From NCBI GenBank assembly GCA_029891345.1, contig CM057009.1, forward strand, positions 290,170,966-290,234,965: a stretch of 64,000 nucleotides of DNA. Direction: 5' to 3'. The notes under the pieces are model-generated. The model was not told the DNA's origin, did no database searches, and saw nothing but the letters and a program-made list of their open reading frames with translations. Shown here piece by piece: positions 11,136 to 22,593 of this stretch (its first letter is position 1; each line of letters opens with the position of its first letter). A program made the position numbers and the translations under genes. The stretch comes from Dryococelus australis. Taxonomy: Eukaryota > Arthropoda > Insecta > Phasmatodea > Phasmatidae.

Positions 11136-12445
11136 GAGTTGCGGAACGCTAAAGCCAAGCTCAGGCGATGGGATATGTTCCTCACGGAGTTTGATATAAA
11201 GGTACAACACTGCCCGGGCAAAATTAATGACCTGCCAAATTCCCTGTCCCGTTTCCCAACGTTGGAGGGCGAAAAAGACGAAGAGGAAGAAGGGGAGATG
11301 ATGTCCCCCCCCCCCCCCCCCGATAGAATGAAGTCCAGAGGAACAAATCCACCTCCTCCAGCTACAAATAACCCGCCACCAGATTACCATAAACCAGCAG
11401 GCGGATCCTGAAATTCGCAGCCTCCTACGAGAACAACCTCGAGGATTTGAATTAGGGATGATGTTGTGTGGACGCGTAGCAGACAAACCACTGCCCAGTG
11501 GAAGATATTGATCCAGTCACAACTATGCAACGATATATGCCGCCATCACCAGGGCCATCTACAAGCCGGACACCCGAGTACCAGAGAGACCCTGCTGGAC
11601 ATCAGAACCCACTATAACTGGGACAGAATAAGCAGTAACGTCCAGCAGTACATGAGCAATTGTGTCACTTGCTGCCGCGACAAGCATGCCCTGTTCCTCC
11701 ACCTACAGCACAACCAAGAAGGCCCAAGACAGCGTGGACCCACATAGCCGCTGATCTGAAGGGACCGTATCCCCGGAGTACAAAGGGGAACCGATATTTG
11801 CTAGTAGTCACAGACCAGATCTCTAGCCTTTGCGCTACCCAGCAAGGAAACCACCCCTATTGTACGAAAAATGGAGTCAGAGGTATTTTCACGTTGGGAA
11901 TACCCAAACGCCATACTGACTGACAATGGCCCTTAGTTCACGAGTCACCAATGGCAGTCAGCATGCCAAGGATGGGGTGGTAGACACATGGACTACCCCA
12001 CCATACCACCCTCAGGCCAACCCCACTGAGCTGAGGAATCAGGAGATAAAGAAGTGCATCCGACATTGGGACAAACATATCCACACTATCTTGTTTGTCC
12101 TTCGATGTCGGACAAACGAGGTAGTGAACACAAGTCAGAGTCAACTACGTCTAGGCCAACCCCTACGTAGACTGGGTGACTGGCAATGGGACAGCAAACC
12201 AACTGATATGCCACATCCTGAGGACATCCCACTAGCCACGCCAGCTCGCACCACTACCGCCCAGAAGGCTCAGGATGCCTAAATCCCACAAAAGTACCCT
12301 CAGCCAAAGACAGCGGTACGAGAGTTCATTCTTGGAGAAGCCGTCTTACTAAGAACTCATACCCTCAGCAAGGCCAGTAAATAATTCAGTGCAGGCCTCG
12401 CTGATAAATGGGACGGACCGTACCGCATAGTAGGAAAATATTTTG
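11136..12445 (+). pseudogene. Gypsy-like integrase, degenerate
   Basis: The RNase H tail and connection (WDMFLTEFDIKVQHCPG, then INDLPNSLSRFP) lead to an acidic/proline linker with a 17-C run (11305-11321). The integrase zinc domain is visible as HHQGHLQAGHPSTRETL and CVTCC (about 11545-11680). The catalytic core shows ADLKGPYPRSTKGNRYL (first D, about 11750-11800), AILTDNGP (second D, about 11910-11933) and HPQANPTELRNQEIK (third acidic residue, about 12010-12050). The C-terminal domain ends with ADKWDGPYRIVGKYF near 12440. Frames shift several times. Similarity stops abruptly at about 12445 and I see no 3' LTR. Confidence 0.8.
11305..11321 (+). repeat. 17-C homopolymer
   Basis: This run lies in the linker between RNase H and integrase and encodes polyproline in one frame. 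It is a likely site of frameshift mutation and of sequencing error. Confidence 0.9.
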
Positions 12446-15084
12446 CAAGGTAAAAAAATTATCAATTTATACAATTATTACACAGGCTGTTAGTTCATTT
12501 ACATAAAATATTTATAAACTAAAAAAAATGGGATTGTTGCCAACCTGCAACTGTTTGAACAGCACTTCACAGCTTCTAAAAGTCATTTGGGAGGAGGTAC
12601 ATGCAGTTTGTTTACAAAACAGGCAGTCATATGATGTTTGTTTACAAATACTGGCAGTCACATGGTGTTTGTTTGCAAAGAGTCACCCTCAATGACAGTT
12701 CAAGAACTGTCAAATTTGAGACCACTTATATAAAATGGACTATACTAGAATATGAACACACAATATGGAGCCAAAAATATAAAGAGGGTACGCTACGTCA
12801 CTTTCTCATCATAAATCCATGCTACGCCCACGGCGCAGACTGCTTCACCTACAGAGCACACCCAAAGAAGACTAGTAGAAGTGTCCACTACACACACTAT
12901 AATACTGTATGCTACTGCAGACAGTATATAACGGCATACTACTGCAGACAGTGTAAGATTTTGTGTAGCTGTTTCCAGCTCGTCTTCCCCGAGAGAAAAT
13001 AAACAGCCACCCCTCGTGTTAGCTGCCATAAAATTTTTTAAAGATATACCTATCACTCCATCTGTTTGCTTATGCTGTTGTACTCAGTTTTCTAATTAAA
13101 AGTATTGTTCTGTTAGAAATCTTTTAAAACTGTATGTTAGTCATTATTTTTAGGGAAGTGGTAAGGAAAGAAATAAACAAAGTAGTATTTTGTTTTTGAT
13201 AATATACTGGTACAAGAACATTTGTAACAAACAAAAAAAAACGCTAACTTCTATTCATATGTCACTCATAAATCCTGTATTTTCTTACTTTCCTTTGGCT
13301 GTGTATTGAATTTCGGAAGTAATTAATGTGACTACGGCAGCAGCATCTTCAAACGTCTGCTTACTTACTGCTTACTTTTTGTTCCTGCATTTCTAAAATG
13401 TTATAGTATAATCAATAATTTTTTTTTACCTTTCAGTTACCTAATATTAACTATGTGGCACATATTAATTGTAAACTGAAATGTTTGGATTGTTATTTAC
13501 AATTATACAAAATATATGTTGTGTAATTTTTTTAATTTAAAGTATTCCCGCAAAGTAAAATGAAAAGTAATTTTAATCACTAAAATTTATTATTTACTCA
13601 GAAATTATTTCATCAAAGTATAAAATAATAAAAATTAGACGAAAATAACAAAATTGTGTGATTTTTATAGTTTTATTTTATACCAAATATCAGCCATTTT
13701 ATTTTGTTACATTAATTACTCGTAGTATAACATGGAAACTTTGTCAATCCTTCAATTATTTTGTTTGGTGGTAGAATAATAATAAAAAATATAAATAATT
13801 TATCATAAAGAAGTAAAACATAACTTAAAATACTGAATACGTGAATGGCGAAATTGCAGTGGTTATGACATAAAATTATGTAACTATAATATTAGGTAAA
13901 ACCTGATTTTCATGTGATATCTAATTAGAGTAAAATGAATTTCGCTCATCCAAATTCGCATAATCCATTCATGGTATGTTCATATTTTTGGATCAACCCT
14001 TTGAAAAAACATCCCACGAATAATATGTTGGCTGGTTTATTACATAATAATCGTGAAACCTTTACTGCTGTTTACTTCAGAGTACTGGAATATAAATAAA
14101 GTATAAAGATATTTTCAGAAATTCCATAATTACCTAAAGATAAATGAAGTCAATTCAGTTTTTCTTTTTAAATTATTAAATGATCTATATAAATTCCCGG
14201 TATCTTTATCGCGCCTTACAAGTGTTTCCTTTTTTGTCAGAATTTTCTCTTAACAGTTGGACTCCAGTTAAACATGCAGCTAATCAAGTCCTTTGGTCTG
14301 TATTTCGCACTAAGCAATTTATAAACCCAGGAAGGAACTGTGTGCGAGTATCATGTATCTAAAGCAAGTTGATTTTTTTGTACGTGTTTCCAAAAGGCAG
14401 CTTTCGTAGGCTCTTATGCCAGAAATTGCTACACAAGCCGTGCTAAACCACATAAGTTGCTTCTATGTACAGTATAAATGTTAAGGAAAACAGTAGCTGA
14501 ACATTATGTCACGGAGCTTTGTCGAATAACCAAAAGGTTTAACTTTGGTTCTACAATTATTATTTCACAAAAAGTAAGAAGTTATTTTAAAACTGTTGCA
14601 GCCTAATGACAGTACTTTGGATGTACTTAAATGACGCTGGCCTATTTTTTTTTATTTTGATGCGTTTATCTATTTACCTGGAAAGCGTTCCATGTTCAGA
14701 AAAGCACTCTATAAAGTATTTGAAAAACTTAGGTTTTATTTATGTCTGTACAGTATGCAACTATGTCGTGTATGCAGAGAAAATTTTTGGAGGGAGCGAC
14801 TGAAAGTAAAGAGAAAGTCTTGGGGGAGGGAACAAGCAGAAGTTATCGATATTCCGCAGAGCGCCATTCCTGGCACTGCTTCTGTAATGTGCCTATAATT
14901 AAAGTTAATAACTTTATTCTAATCTATGGTTTCTTATTGGCTTCCATTACAAATGAGACAGCATTGGACCAAATGTGTCTTTGTTAGACTCCCTCACCTA
15001 TCTAACTATATAAAAAAAAGAAACACGCAGATAACTGACATGATAGCTGCTCATTTTACTGTTCCGCAAAACTGTAATTTAAGT
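12446..15084. other. AT-rich intron, short tandem repeats only
   Basis: Near 12604-12685 a unit of about 34 bp (GTTTGTTTACAAA with CAGTCACATGGT) occurs about 2.5 times, with a weaker match near 17716. At 12909-12955 a 25-bp unit containing CTACTGCAGACAGT is duplicated. These repeats explain the 133-codon frame at 12601. The rest, 13060-15084, shows no recognisable gene or element. Confidence 0.5.
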
Positions 15085-15195
15085 ACATGTGTGCGCGTGC
15101 GCGCACGACACACACACACGTATACACACACATATACACACACACGAATACACACACACGTATACACATACATTTATACACATACATTTATACAA
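15085..15195 (+). repeat. compound GC/CA/TACACA microsatellite
   Basis: An alternating GTGCGCGTGCGCGCAC core passes into CACACACA and TACACA/TATACACA units. It is alternating purine-pyrimidine over about 100 bp and therefore a potential Z-DNA and slippage region. Confidence 0.9.
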
Positions 15196-15425
15196 AAATC
15201 TATATTCATACTAAGTTGATAAAAGTTCTGTTTATTGTTTCAAGTGAAATTACCTTATTAACTTAACAACATATTTCAATTTTTGGGAGTACGAACATGT
15301 GAAATGTGCGACTGACAGATTTCAGAGCTATTCTATGAAACATTTCCATGCGAGGGACGACCAGAACAGCATATTTTGGGGACAGGTGGATGTGTGAAAA
15401 TTGCATTGTGTCTTTTAGCACTTAC

Positions 15426-15464
15426 AGCACTAAGCCCCCTGAGTGTAGGGGGGGGCTTAGTGCT
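15426..15464. repeat. perfect 14-bp inverted repeat (hairpin)
   Basis: AGCACTAAGCCCCC (15426-15439) is the exact reverse complement of GGGGGCTTAGTGCT (15451-15464), with an 11-base loop. It stands alone in AT-rich DNA. Confidence 0.85.
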
Positions 15465-16559
15465 AATGACAGCATTAAAGTTTCTCTGCCATTGAGAAAT
15501 ATCATTGTTTCAGTAGTGTCATTTACGAGCATACTCGAACACTACAAGACATCAACAAGAAAAAATTTTGTACATAAAAATATTTTTACTGTTTCTGCAT
15601 TGAACATTCATTATTGAGCAACTTTTCCATTTATTAAAACAATTTACTACAATAAAATAAAACCGGTATTCTTTTGACTGACAGCTCACCAATAAAAGGT
15701 AAGTTCGTGTGTTCTATCACATCATACAACTTTCCTTGTAAATAGGGGGGTTTTATAGGAAAATGTTACCTAAATGGAAGAGAGAATAATGCATAGTTAA
15801 AATTAAATAGCTAAATAGTTTATCATTACTTATGGAATTACATGGTGCACTACGTTAAAACTTACCGCTGTTAATATTACTTTATTGTTGTTTAGCTGCA
15901 AAACATGACAAGGAGAGCAGATGTAGTTACAACTATTCACTTTTCATGTAAGTTCACAAAAATTTGACATCTATTGGGACCAACATAACTGTGTGTAAAA
16001 AGGAGCTGCTCCCTTTTGAAATGTACTGCATCTGGATATAGGTTGTTAATGCACTGGTGTAGTGTTGCCTATGGAACGGAAAAAATAATTCATTCCCAAA
16101 TTTAATGTTTATAATGGAATTTTTCGGTGGTAATTACAGCACTTCTTTATTAAACTATGCATCAAAACGTATATGCTATTTTCTGGGGAAGTTTTGTATT
16201 GGAAATTGTGTAACAATAATTTGTCGCATAACACAAGCACATATTGTTTACATTTCTGCCCTTTGTTTACACTTCCGTAACATGTATATATTTTGATTGA
16301 AATATTTTATTAATGTTACAGTTTGACTAAATAGTGCCCAGAGCTATATAACTAATTAAATAAATATTTATTTTACTGTCTCTCAAATGATTAAGTGTAT
16401 AGCACTGTTGTTTATGTCAATGCTAGTAGTGTTTACTACAGGCTAATCATTACTATTTTTTTCTTCTCTCTCTTTATGGCACAAACTTTTCATCAGTTCT
16501 TATTCATGTGGAATATCTGAGCAATATAAACTTTATTATTCTTAGTCAACAATTTCTGG
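15465..16559. other. AT-rich intron, nothing identified
   Basis: Short open frames only; no transposon motif recognised. Confidence 0.45.
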
Positions 16560-17135
16560 CTAAGTTAGGCCTACGGAGTAAACTGTTACCTGAAGTTACG
16601 GTTAACATAGCAACTGCGAGTGACGTCATTAAAATTTCAGTTTCTGGTGGTTAGCGTGGGTGTAGACCCGGGAAGACGAACTCTCCTGGCAGGTTTGAAC
16701 TGAGTCGGACCTACGTTAAGTTTAGGGCTCCGAAATTTAGTTTTTGATATGTTTGTCTATCAAAATTGGGGTTTTTCATGTCTAGGGAGGGACGCCAATA
16801 ACAGTTAATTGTAATTAGAGCATGTTAAGAAGAGGCCCGTTTAAGATTTTCTAATTTTTGAGTGATCGGCGAGAAACTGACGCCTTCGCCATGGACGGAC
16901 GTAAGACCTAAGCTGTTTAACTTACTCTTCAATAAACCCACCTACTCATCTGTATTTTAATTGATGTGTTTGCTACGTATATGGAATCAATCTAAACTGT
17001 AATTTTGTGTATAGCTTTAAAACATGAACCACCAAAAGATCCCTACAATAATGCACACCTGTGACCTCTTCTCAATAGCAGTGCGGGTTCCTATCAATTA
17101 AACTGCTTCTGGCATCACACTAAAATTATTTAATT
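16560..17135 (+). mobile_element. possible solo LTR
   Basis: A block of more balanced composition has an AATAAA (about 16931) and is followed near 17143 by GGTGGCGGGGACTGACCCG, which resembles the TGGCGxxGACTGAC sequence often found at the primer-binding site after an LTR. I could not define both ends or a second copy, so this is tentative. Confidence 0.3.
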
Positions 17136-17159
17136 ATGCTGGTGGCGGGGACTGACCCG

Positions 17160-19503
17160 ATTCAATCTCGACGGAATTGAATCGCAGCCGCATTACTCAA
17201 AAAGTCCCACCAGAAACCCTATTTCAGGAAACTACGTATCACGATAACACAAAAATCAGAACTAACTTCCGGAAAACAGGGGGAAAAAAAAACCTGAAAA
17301 ATCACAAAATGATTAACACAAGAAAAATAAACCACAAATTAAAATAAAACTGAACAAATGTAAATCACACCAGAAAATAAATAAAACAAATTACAACATA
17401 AAAATTTTCTTTAAAACACAAAATTTTCATTTTAAGGAAAAAATGTCTGGAAATACTGTACCTAGAAAATGGATGGGTGGTTTACAATTACTATGAAGTA
17501 TTATGTTAATACAAATGAATATAATAACTTGGATAGATAAAAGAAATCATGTTAAAAATATAAACATTGCAAGAAATTTGAAAACCAAACAAAACTTTGT
17601 CATTCACGTGCTCTTACATTGCTCACAATTTCTTTCACAATTTAGTGAATATACATGAAATGGAATACCTCCAATAACTTTGATACAGTCATGTGTGAAA
17701 TTACACATGCTGTGGGTTTACAAACACTGGGAACCACATGGTATTTTTTTACAAAATTGGCATCATCACTGACAGAACAGTTGTGGTAGAAGAAAAATGA
17801 GTGTTTTAGTACTTCTTTCGTAGAAATGTCAAAATTTGGAGAAATTATATGAAAGTTCAGATATTGCATATAAGCCGTCAGCATGTCTGACGAAAACAAC
17901 ATTTTGTAAGGCATATTTCTGTTCAGGTTCTACAGCACATAAGCACACCAGCATCAAGGACGCCTAAACGTATTGCGGACTGGGAAAAACAAAACGTTTC
18001 AAGTTTATTTATAATGAGTAGCATGCGTGCACGAAAGCTTATGTACAAAAGTAACAGGATAAACATGTCAACTCCAAACTATTATGTGTACGTAAATCCG
18101 TATAGCAAACTGAAATCAAGTATTTGGTTTGATACATGTTTGTTACCATTATATCTTATCATAAAAACCGGGTACTTGAAAATACGATAGGGCCATAACT
18201 AATTCCATGATAAACTATATATCGGATAATAATGGCATTGATCTAAGATGGCGAAACTAGGTGCATGAATTTTCTGCCATAGACATCTGTAACAATATAA
18301 GGAATGTTGATTCAAACTGGTCATAACATTTCGGCTCAGAATATAAATTTAACATAATACTAGAACTAACACAAGGTGCCACGTAGATGTAGCAGTTTCA
18401 TTTCACTTTTAATTACTGCAACATCACAAATAAATCCACTTATATAATTGTAGAACTTAAATTCGTTCAGATATGTCCACTTGTTTTGCTTATGGATTTC
18501 GTGTTTGTTTATTTAAAACTTCGCATATGTCAGAATGCCCGTGAGAAAATAAATGCTAATAATCACAACACGCAAATATTTCCTACATAAATTAATACAT
18601 TTTATTATTCTTTTGGTAGTTTGGATTCATGTAATAAAATATTTCTCTCCCTTTCTCGTCTTTTAGATTTTGTTCGTGTGAGTTAAACTTCTCATCACAA
18701 GCACTTTTATTTGATGCAGGTTTTTTAAAAATACATTTCCACAGTCTCGTGTTTATGGGTCTGGTTATATAAACAATTTTCGAAACTCAAGTTATCCAGC
18801 AGCTGGGCACCGTTTCTTTTCTTGCGCTTGGCACTGAGATTCAGTATTGATTTCACTTTTCCCTTCCTGCTTAATCAGGACGAATGATGCATTTTGAACT
18901 TTCACTTCACCAGTAGCTTACATCCGTCACAACACAGTTCTGGACACAACAGTTTGGAAGGATAGCTAGAGGAAGGATGACGAGCCTGTTTGTGTGTGAT
19001 GATGGAGGGGAAATAGGGAGGGGGGCCTTGAAGGAAGGAATTGTGCACCAGGTGGTATCAGGGTCCTCCTCGAGTCGGGGGTGATGGGGGAAGCCGTACC
19101 TCGGTGCTGCCATCTGGAGGAAGACTGCTGAACAACACTGCAGTGAATGCAGGAACTGAACAAAGAAGAAGAAAGAATTTTTCTCTTTCAGTTTTCTTGG
19201 AAACGAACAGTAACCTTACAAAACCGAAACTGTAGTTACAATGCTGCTGTAATTCTGCATTACTCTATATAAAAATATTTTCTATATTCTTTAAAACAGC
19301 ATTAATTACCTTTATTTACTAACCATAGAATAATATAAATTACAATTAAGTATTTTTTTACAACCAGACGCAATCTAAAATATTAATGATTAACATGGTT
19401 GCTCTTCTTTGGATAAAAATGTCTCCTAGGTTAAGTAAACAGTGAACAAATAATCAACAAATTCACTCAAATTCATGACTAACCATGAAGGTACTGTGGA
19501 ATA
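17160..19503. other. mainly AT-rich intron, unassigned
   Basis: No gene was recognised. A GC-richer patch at about 18960-19190 has runs of G and a CAGTGAATGC-type segment, but none of its short frames looks like a protein family. Confidence 0.45.
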
Positions 19504-19666
19504 TTAACACCGAGGTCTTGAGAGCCGAAGCGGGTGATTGAGTTGAATGTGGAGCAGCGCTGGAATCAAAGGGCAGGGGAAATGGGATATCCCCGATAAA
19601 ACCAGCCGACCAACGGCATCGTCCGGCACAATTTCCACATGCAAAAATCCAGCGTGACCTGGATAT
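19504..19666 (-). mobile_element. SINE fragment (body only)
   Basis: Read on the minus strand it matches the bodies of the SINEs at 49975 and 57123: TTTTTGCATGTGGAAATTGT, then GACGATGCCG, GGGGATATCCC, CTCAATCACCC and CTCAAGACCTCGGTGTTAA. The tRNA-like head is missing, as is typical of a 5'-truncated copy. Confidence 0.75.
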
Positions 19667-20209
19667 TCATGGTAAAGTGAGCACTTTTGAATCCCTGGTT
19701 ACTTTTTCCATTCAGCCAATTTATATCATTCCACCACTTGTTAATATATACACTTCAAAGTGAATAATAAACATAGTGTATACATTTCACCATACTCAAA
19801 ACCACAAGTCCAAGGCCATAATAAAATGTATTTAATGGTTACTAAGTCTGATGAGATAGCCTTAAAAAGTACTCAATTTACAGTGAACAGCCTTTAGGAG
19901 TGTCTAAAGCACCTCTCATATAGAATAGATCCAGAAATTAGGTGTACTCAATTCATTGTAGAAGTGTTCTATTTTCTTTCCTGATTAGCTGCATCTTGTG
20001 AAGTGGGATAAGTAGTCTGCCTCGAGGTTGCAAGAGGCATTGCTTCATATCTGATGGGTACTGGACCAAAAATGAATTCCAGCTTATTATCATCTCATGT
20101 CTAGGCATGGGCTGTTGGTATTACTATCTGAGATTGTTAATTGATCTAAAATTTACAACATAACTATGGTTACCTGTACCAGTATTATGTGTCAAATTAA
20201 TTAACTTGA
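19667..20209. other. intron between SINE and LTR element, nothing identified
   Basis: No coding or repeat feature was recognised. Confidence 0.45.
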
Positions 20210-20849
20210 TTAGTAATTAATGCTGTATTGTCTGGTAATAGTTTTTAGTATTTGATTCATCATTAAGTCACTTATTGGCCAAGTTAAATTGTGATGCATG
20301 CCAACATGCTTCACTGTGCAAATGCACACTCTACAGGCGACTTTGCCCCATCTACGAGACATCCGCGCTCAGGGGGAAGATATATAAGCGGCAAAATTAA
20401 TTAAACGTATCGAGCAAAAAGATCCTACATGCCTGGGCAGACAAATATATAATAGTAAATTACCTACTTAATTTAAACACCAATTGCCCACCCGAATTTC
20501 TGCATGAAAAAAGACACCCCCATAAAATAAATAATTTTTGTGAAATTCTACTACTCCTAGCATTGCCCTGGAAGAAGTTCCTTTAAACCCCCAAAGATGG
20601 CAGCACCTCCATGGCCTAGTGATGTCTCGACCGACCCCCCTCAGGAAGTGGTGTTTTAATTTGTAGTCGCCTCCACGCGGGGCGATAAATGAGCATGTTG
20701 GAAGGTTACTTTACCCCCGCAGCATGAAGAACTGCTGATATGAGAAAATTTTTTATAAATAGAAGTCCAGCTTACAGCACTGGCAAAGATGCTGGGCTCG
20801 CCGGCCGAGATGGCGGGCTCGCTGGCTGAAGAGGACACGAGGCCCTCCT

Positions 20850-20990
20850 AGTCTGCAAAGACTTTCCTCAGTCTGCAAAGACTTCCCCACCTCAATATGC
20901 AAAGACTCTACTTACCCAGTCTGCAAGGAATCTTTTAGTCTTTCAAGACTTCTTCAGCTTGGAAAAGGCTTACTTCAGTCTTTCAGGACT
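20850..20990 (+). promoter_or_regulatory. array of AGTCT-N4-AGACT mini-hairpins
   Basis: Just downstream of the TATA box, AGTCTGCAAAGACT occurs at 20850-20863 and 20870-20883 (20-bp period), with AGTCTTTCAAGACT at 20937-20950, AGTCTTTCAGGACT at 20977-20990 and degenerate units between. Each is a 5-bp inverted repeat with a 4-base loop. The inverted copy B keeps degenerate versions (about 28435-28545). It could be a protein-binding or RNA-structure signal. Confidence 0.5.
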
Positions 20991-21667
20991 CTCTCTCCTC
21001 TCCGCGACCTGCACCATGGCGTAACATCCACTCTACAGACTGTGAAGACTGCAGCCTCCTACAGCTTGAAAACGGCTCTCCTCAACCACGCCTGTTGACT
21101 GTGACGACAGCACTCCTTCGTCAAGGTATACATATTCCCCGACCCCGGAACCCTTTTACCCCCATCAACTTCCGCGACTCTGTGATAACAAGTCGACACG
21201 TCTTAGTTTGCCTCCTGATAAACTCCTGCTAAATTTTAGTACGCTGTCAAAGTGCGTCTAAATAACCTTAGATTTTTGTCGGAGTAGATTTTGGGAATTT
21301 TATAATTAATTTATCCAGGCTCATCTTCACCTATTTCTTTTATTTATGTAATTGCGTATCCGTCATACACAGTTTAGGCAGTGAGCTAATATATTTCATT
21401 CTAATAGGTTTTAGCCGGGACTCTCCAGTTTCCTTATAATGTAACAAATATTATGGCAAATCTAGTTGTCAGTTCCTATCATTGTTTAGTTTAGTCACCT
21501 ATTCTGTCAGAGTCTGTGTAAATCATTGTACCAGGTATTTAACTCTCCTTGGAGAGATACTGTGTGATTTAGTGTATTCACGAGGTACTTGATGTATAGT
21601 AGGAAAGATGGGACACAGAGTAGGCAACAGCATAAGGAATGTTGCGCCCTAGCGAGAGCCCAAGTAG

Positions 21668-22102
21668 TTGACACCACTGAGTACTATGGCAGAGGTCAAA
21701 CCCCTGCCACAGAGCAGTGAAGCCGTCCCGCGACCCATCTCGCTCTACGTTCCCCTTGATCACGTGTCCCCATTTGGTAACTATTTAGGTAGCTGTTGGC
21801 CTGGATATCCTACAAGAGATTACGTAGCCCTAGTAAAGCAGTCACAGCCTATAGCACGCACAACCCCTGGGGACATCGCACATAGCCAAGCTCCTACGAC
21901 GTCTAGTCTCGTCAAACTCAACTCAGGAAAGCTCATCAGGGAACATCCGCCAGATACGGAGTTCCCAAGTTTTTGTGTCATAAATCTAGCATCTGGCAAG
22001 ACAGTACGGGTTCGACTCCCGCAAAAGGCAGTCCACAAGTCGCGTGCAGCACCCCGTTCGTTTAGACTTTGTTCCAGCACATGGATCCACCCAACTTGTT
22101 AA
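21668..22102 (+). CDS. uncharacterised ORF inside the LTR, conserved in other copies
   Basis: An open frame of 144 codons; I take the likely start as the second Met (21686, MAEVKPLPQSSEAVP). It continues ISLYVPLDHVSPFGNYLG, SCWPGYP, then LVKLNSGK and FPSFCVINLASGKTVRV, RLPQKAVHK. In the diverged copy C (31863-32180) the aligned frame reads SPFVSLDHWSSLNKYLGAC and LIKLASGKTVQV with most other positions changed. In copy B the frame is broken but recognisable. Retention of residue patterns across diverged copies suggests a real protein of the ancestral element. No domain was recognised. It lies before the putative primer-binding site, so it is either an LTR-encoded accessory gene or the element boundaries differ from my reading. 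Confidence 0.5.
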   Translation: MTPLSTMAEVKPLPQSSEAVPRPISLYVPLDHVSPFGNYLGSCWPGYPTRDYVALVKQSQPIARTTPGDIAHSQAPTTSSLVKLNSGKLIREHPPDTEFPSFCVINLASGKTVRVRLPQKAVHKSRAAPRSFRLCSSTWIHPTC

Positions 22103-22434
22103 CATTTCCCTGGCCAGATCATACACCTCCACCCCCACAATAGCGTAACTGTATCCTCACATCATATCACTGGGATAGTTGGCATCACGCTTATTAGCGA
22201 CCCTTATAGTGAGGAGGGTGGAACTCCCTGGGAGGGAATCCACCTCCATCCGCCTCACACTGGAGTTTGACACCCTCAAATCCGATGGTTCCCTACCACC
22301 AAGCAGCCCACTGTAAATAACTAACCCTTTCACAACCCGTCAGGCAGGTAATATACGCCACAGTAGGCTTACTTGACATTCCGAGAGGGTGGTCAAAGGC
22401 CTAACAACTACCTCGCGAGGTAGGGCAACGTCAG

Positions 22435-22454
22435 TTTGGCGCCCAATGTGGGGC
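22435..22454 (+). promoter_or_regulatory. putative primer-binding site after LTR A
   Basis: TTTGGCGCCCAATGTGGGGC follows the end of the repeated region. The inverted copy has ATTTGGCACCCAACGTGGGG at 26961-26980. A TGGCGCCCAAYGTGGGG sequence at this place is typical of LTR retroelements, though I cannot assign the primer tRNA. Confidence 0.55.
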
Positions 22455-22593
22455 CAATCGTCCTATTGTAGCTCAGACTTGAGGGCGAGGACCACGCCAG
22501 ATACCCTTGCCCTCCTAGTTTACTCTTTGTAGAGGAGCACGTTAACAACTAGGGGAGTCACTCTAAACAGCCCGTGGCACTCATAATAATGCA

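Larger units (their letters stand above)
20210..22434 (+). mobile_element. long LTR of retroelement family 'A' (copy A)
   Basis: This is a 2.2-kb segment repeated in reverse orientation at 26981-29203 and, diverged, at 30474-32600. The left edge is where similarity to the inverted copy begins (TTAGTAATTAATGCTG); a TG-starting boundary at 20292, shared with the third copy, is the alternative. It carries two conserved TATA-like sites (GATATATAAGC at about 20378; TTTATAAATAGAAG at about 20752), an array of small hairpins (20850-20990) and an open frame (21668-22102). It ends at a putative primer-binding site. LTRs drive transcription of the element and, in an intron, could affect the host gene. 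Confidence 0.7.

Noticed and set aside
12601..13002. 133-codon open frame as a gene
   Set aside because: Its start is made of tandem GTTTGTTTACAAA repeats and its composition is that of the surrounding AT-rich DNA; no domain was recognised.
13930..14060. Third copy of the 140-bp repeat or a Tigger terminal repeat
   Set aside because: CCTTTGAAAAAACATCCC resembles the repeat and CTCATCCAAATTCGCATAA resembles the inverted Tigger coding start, but the matches are short and may be chance.
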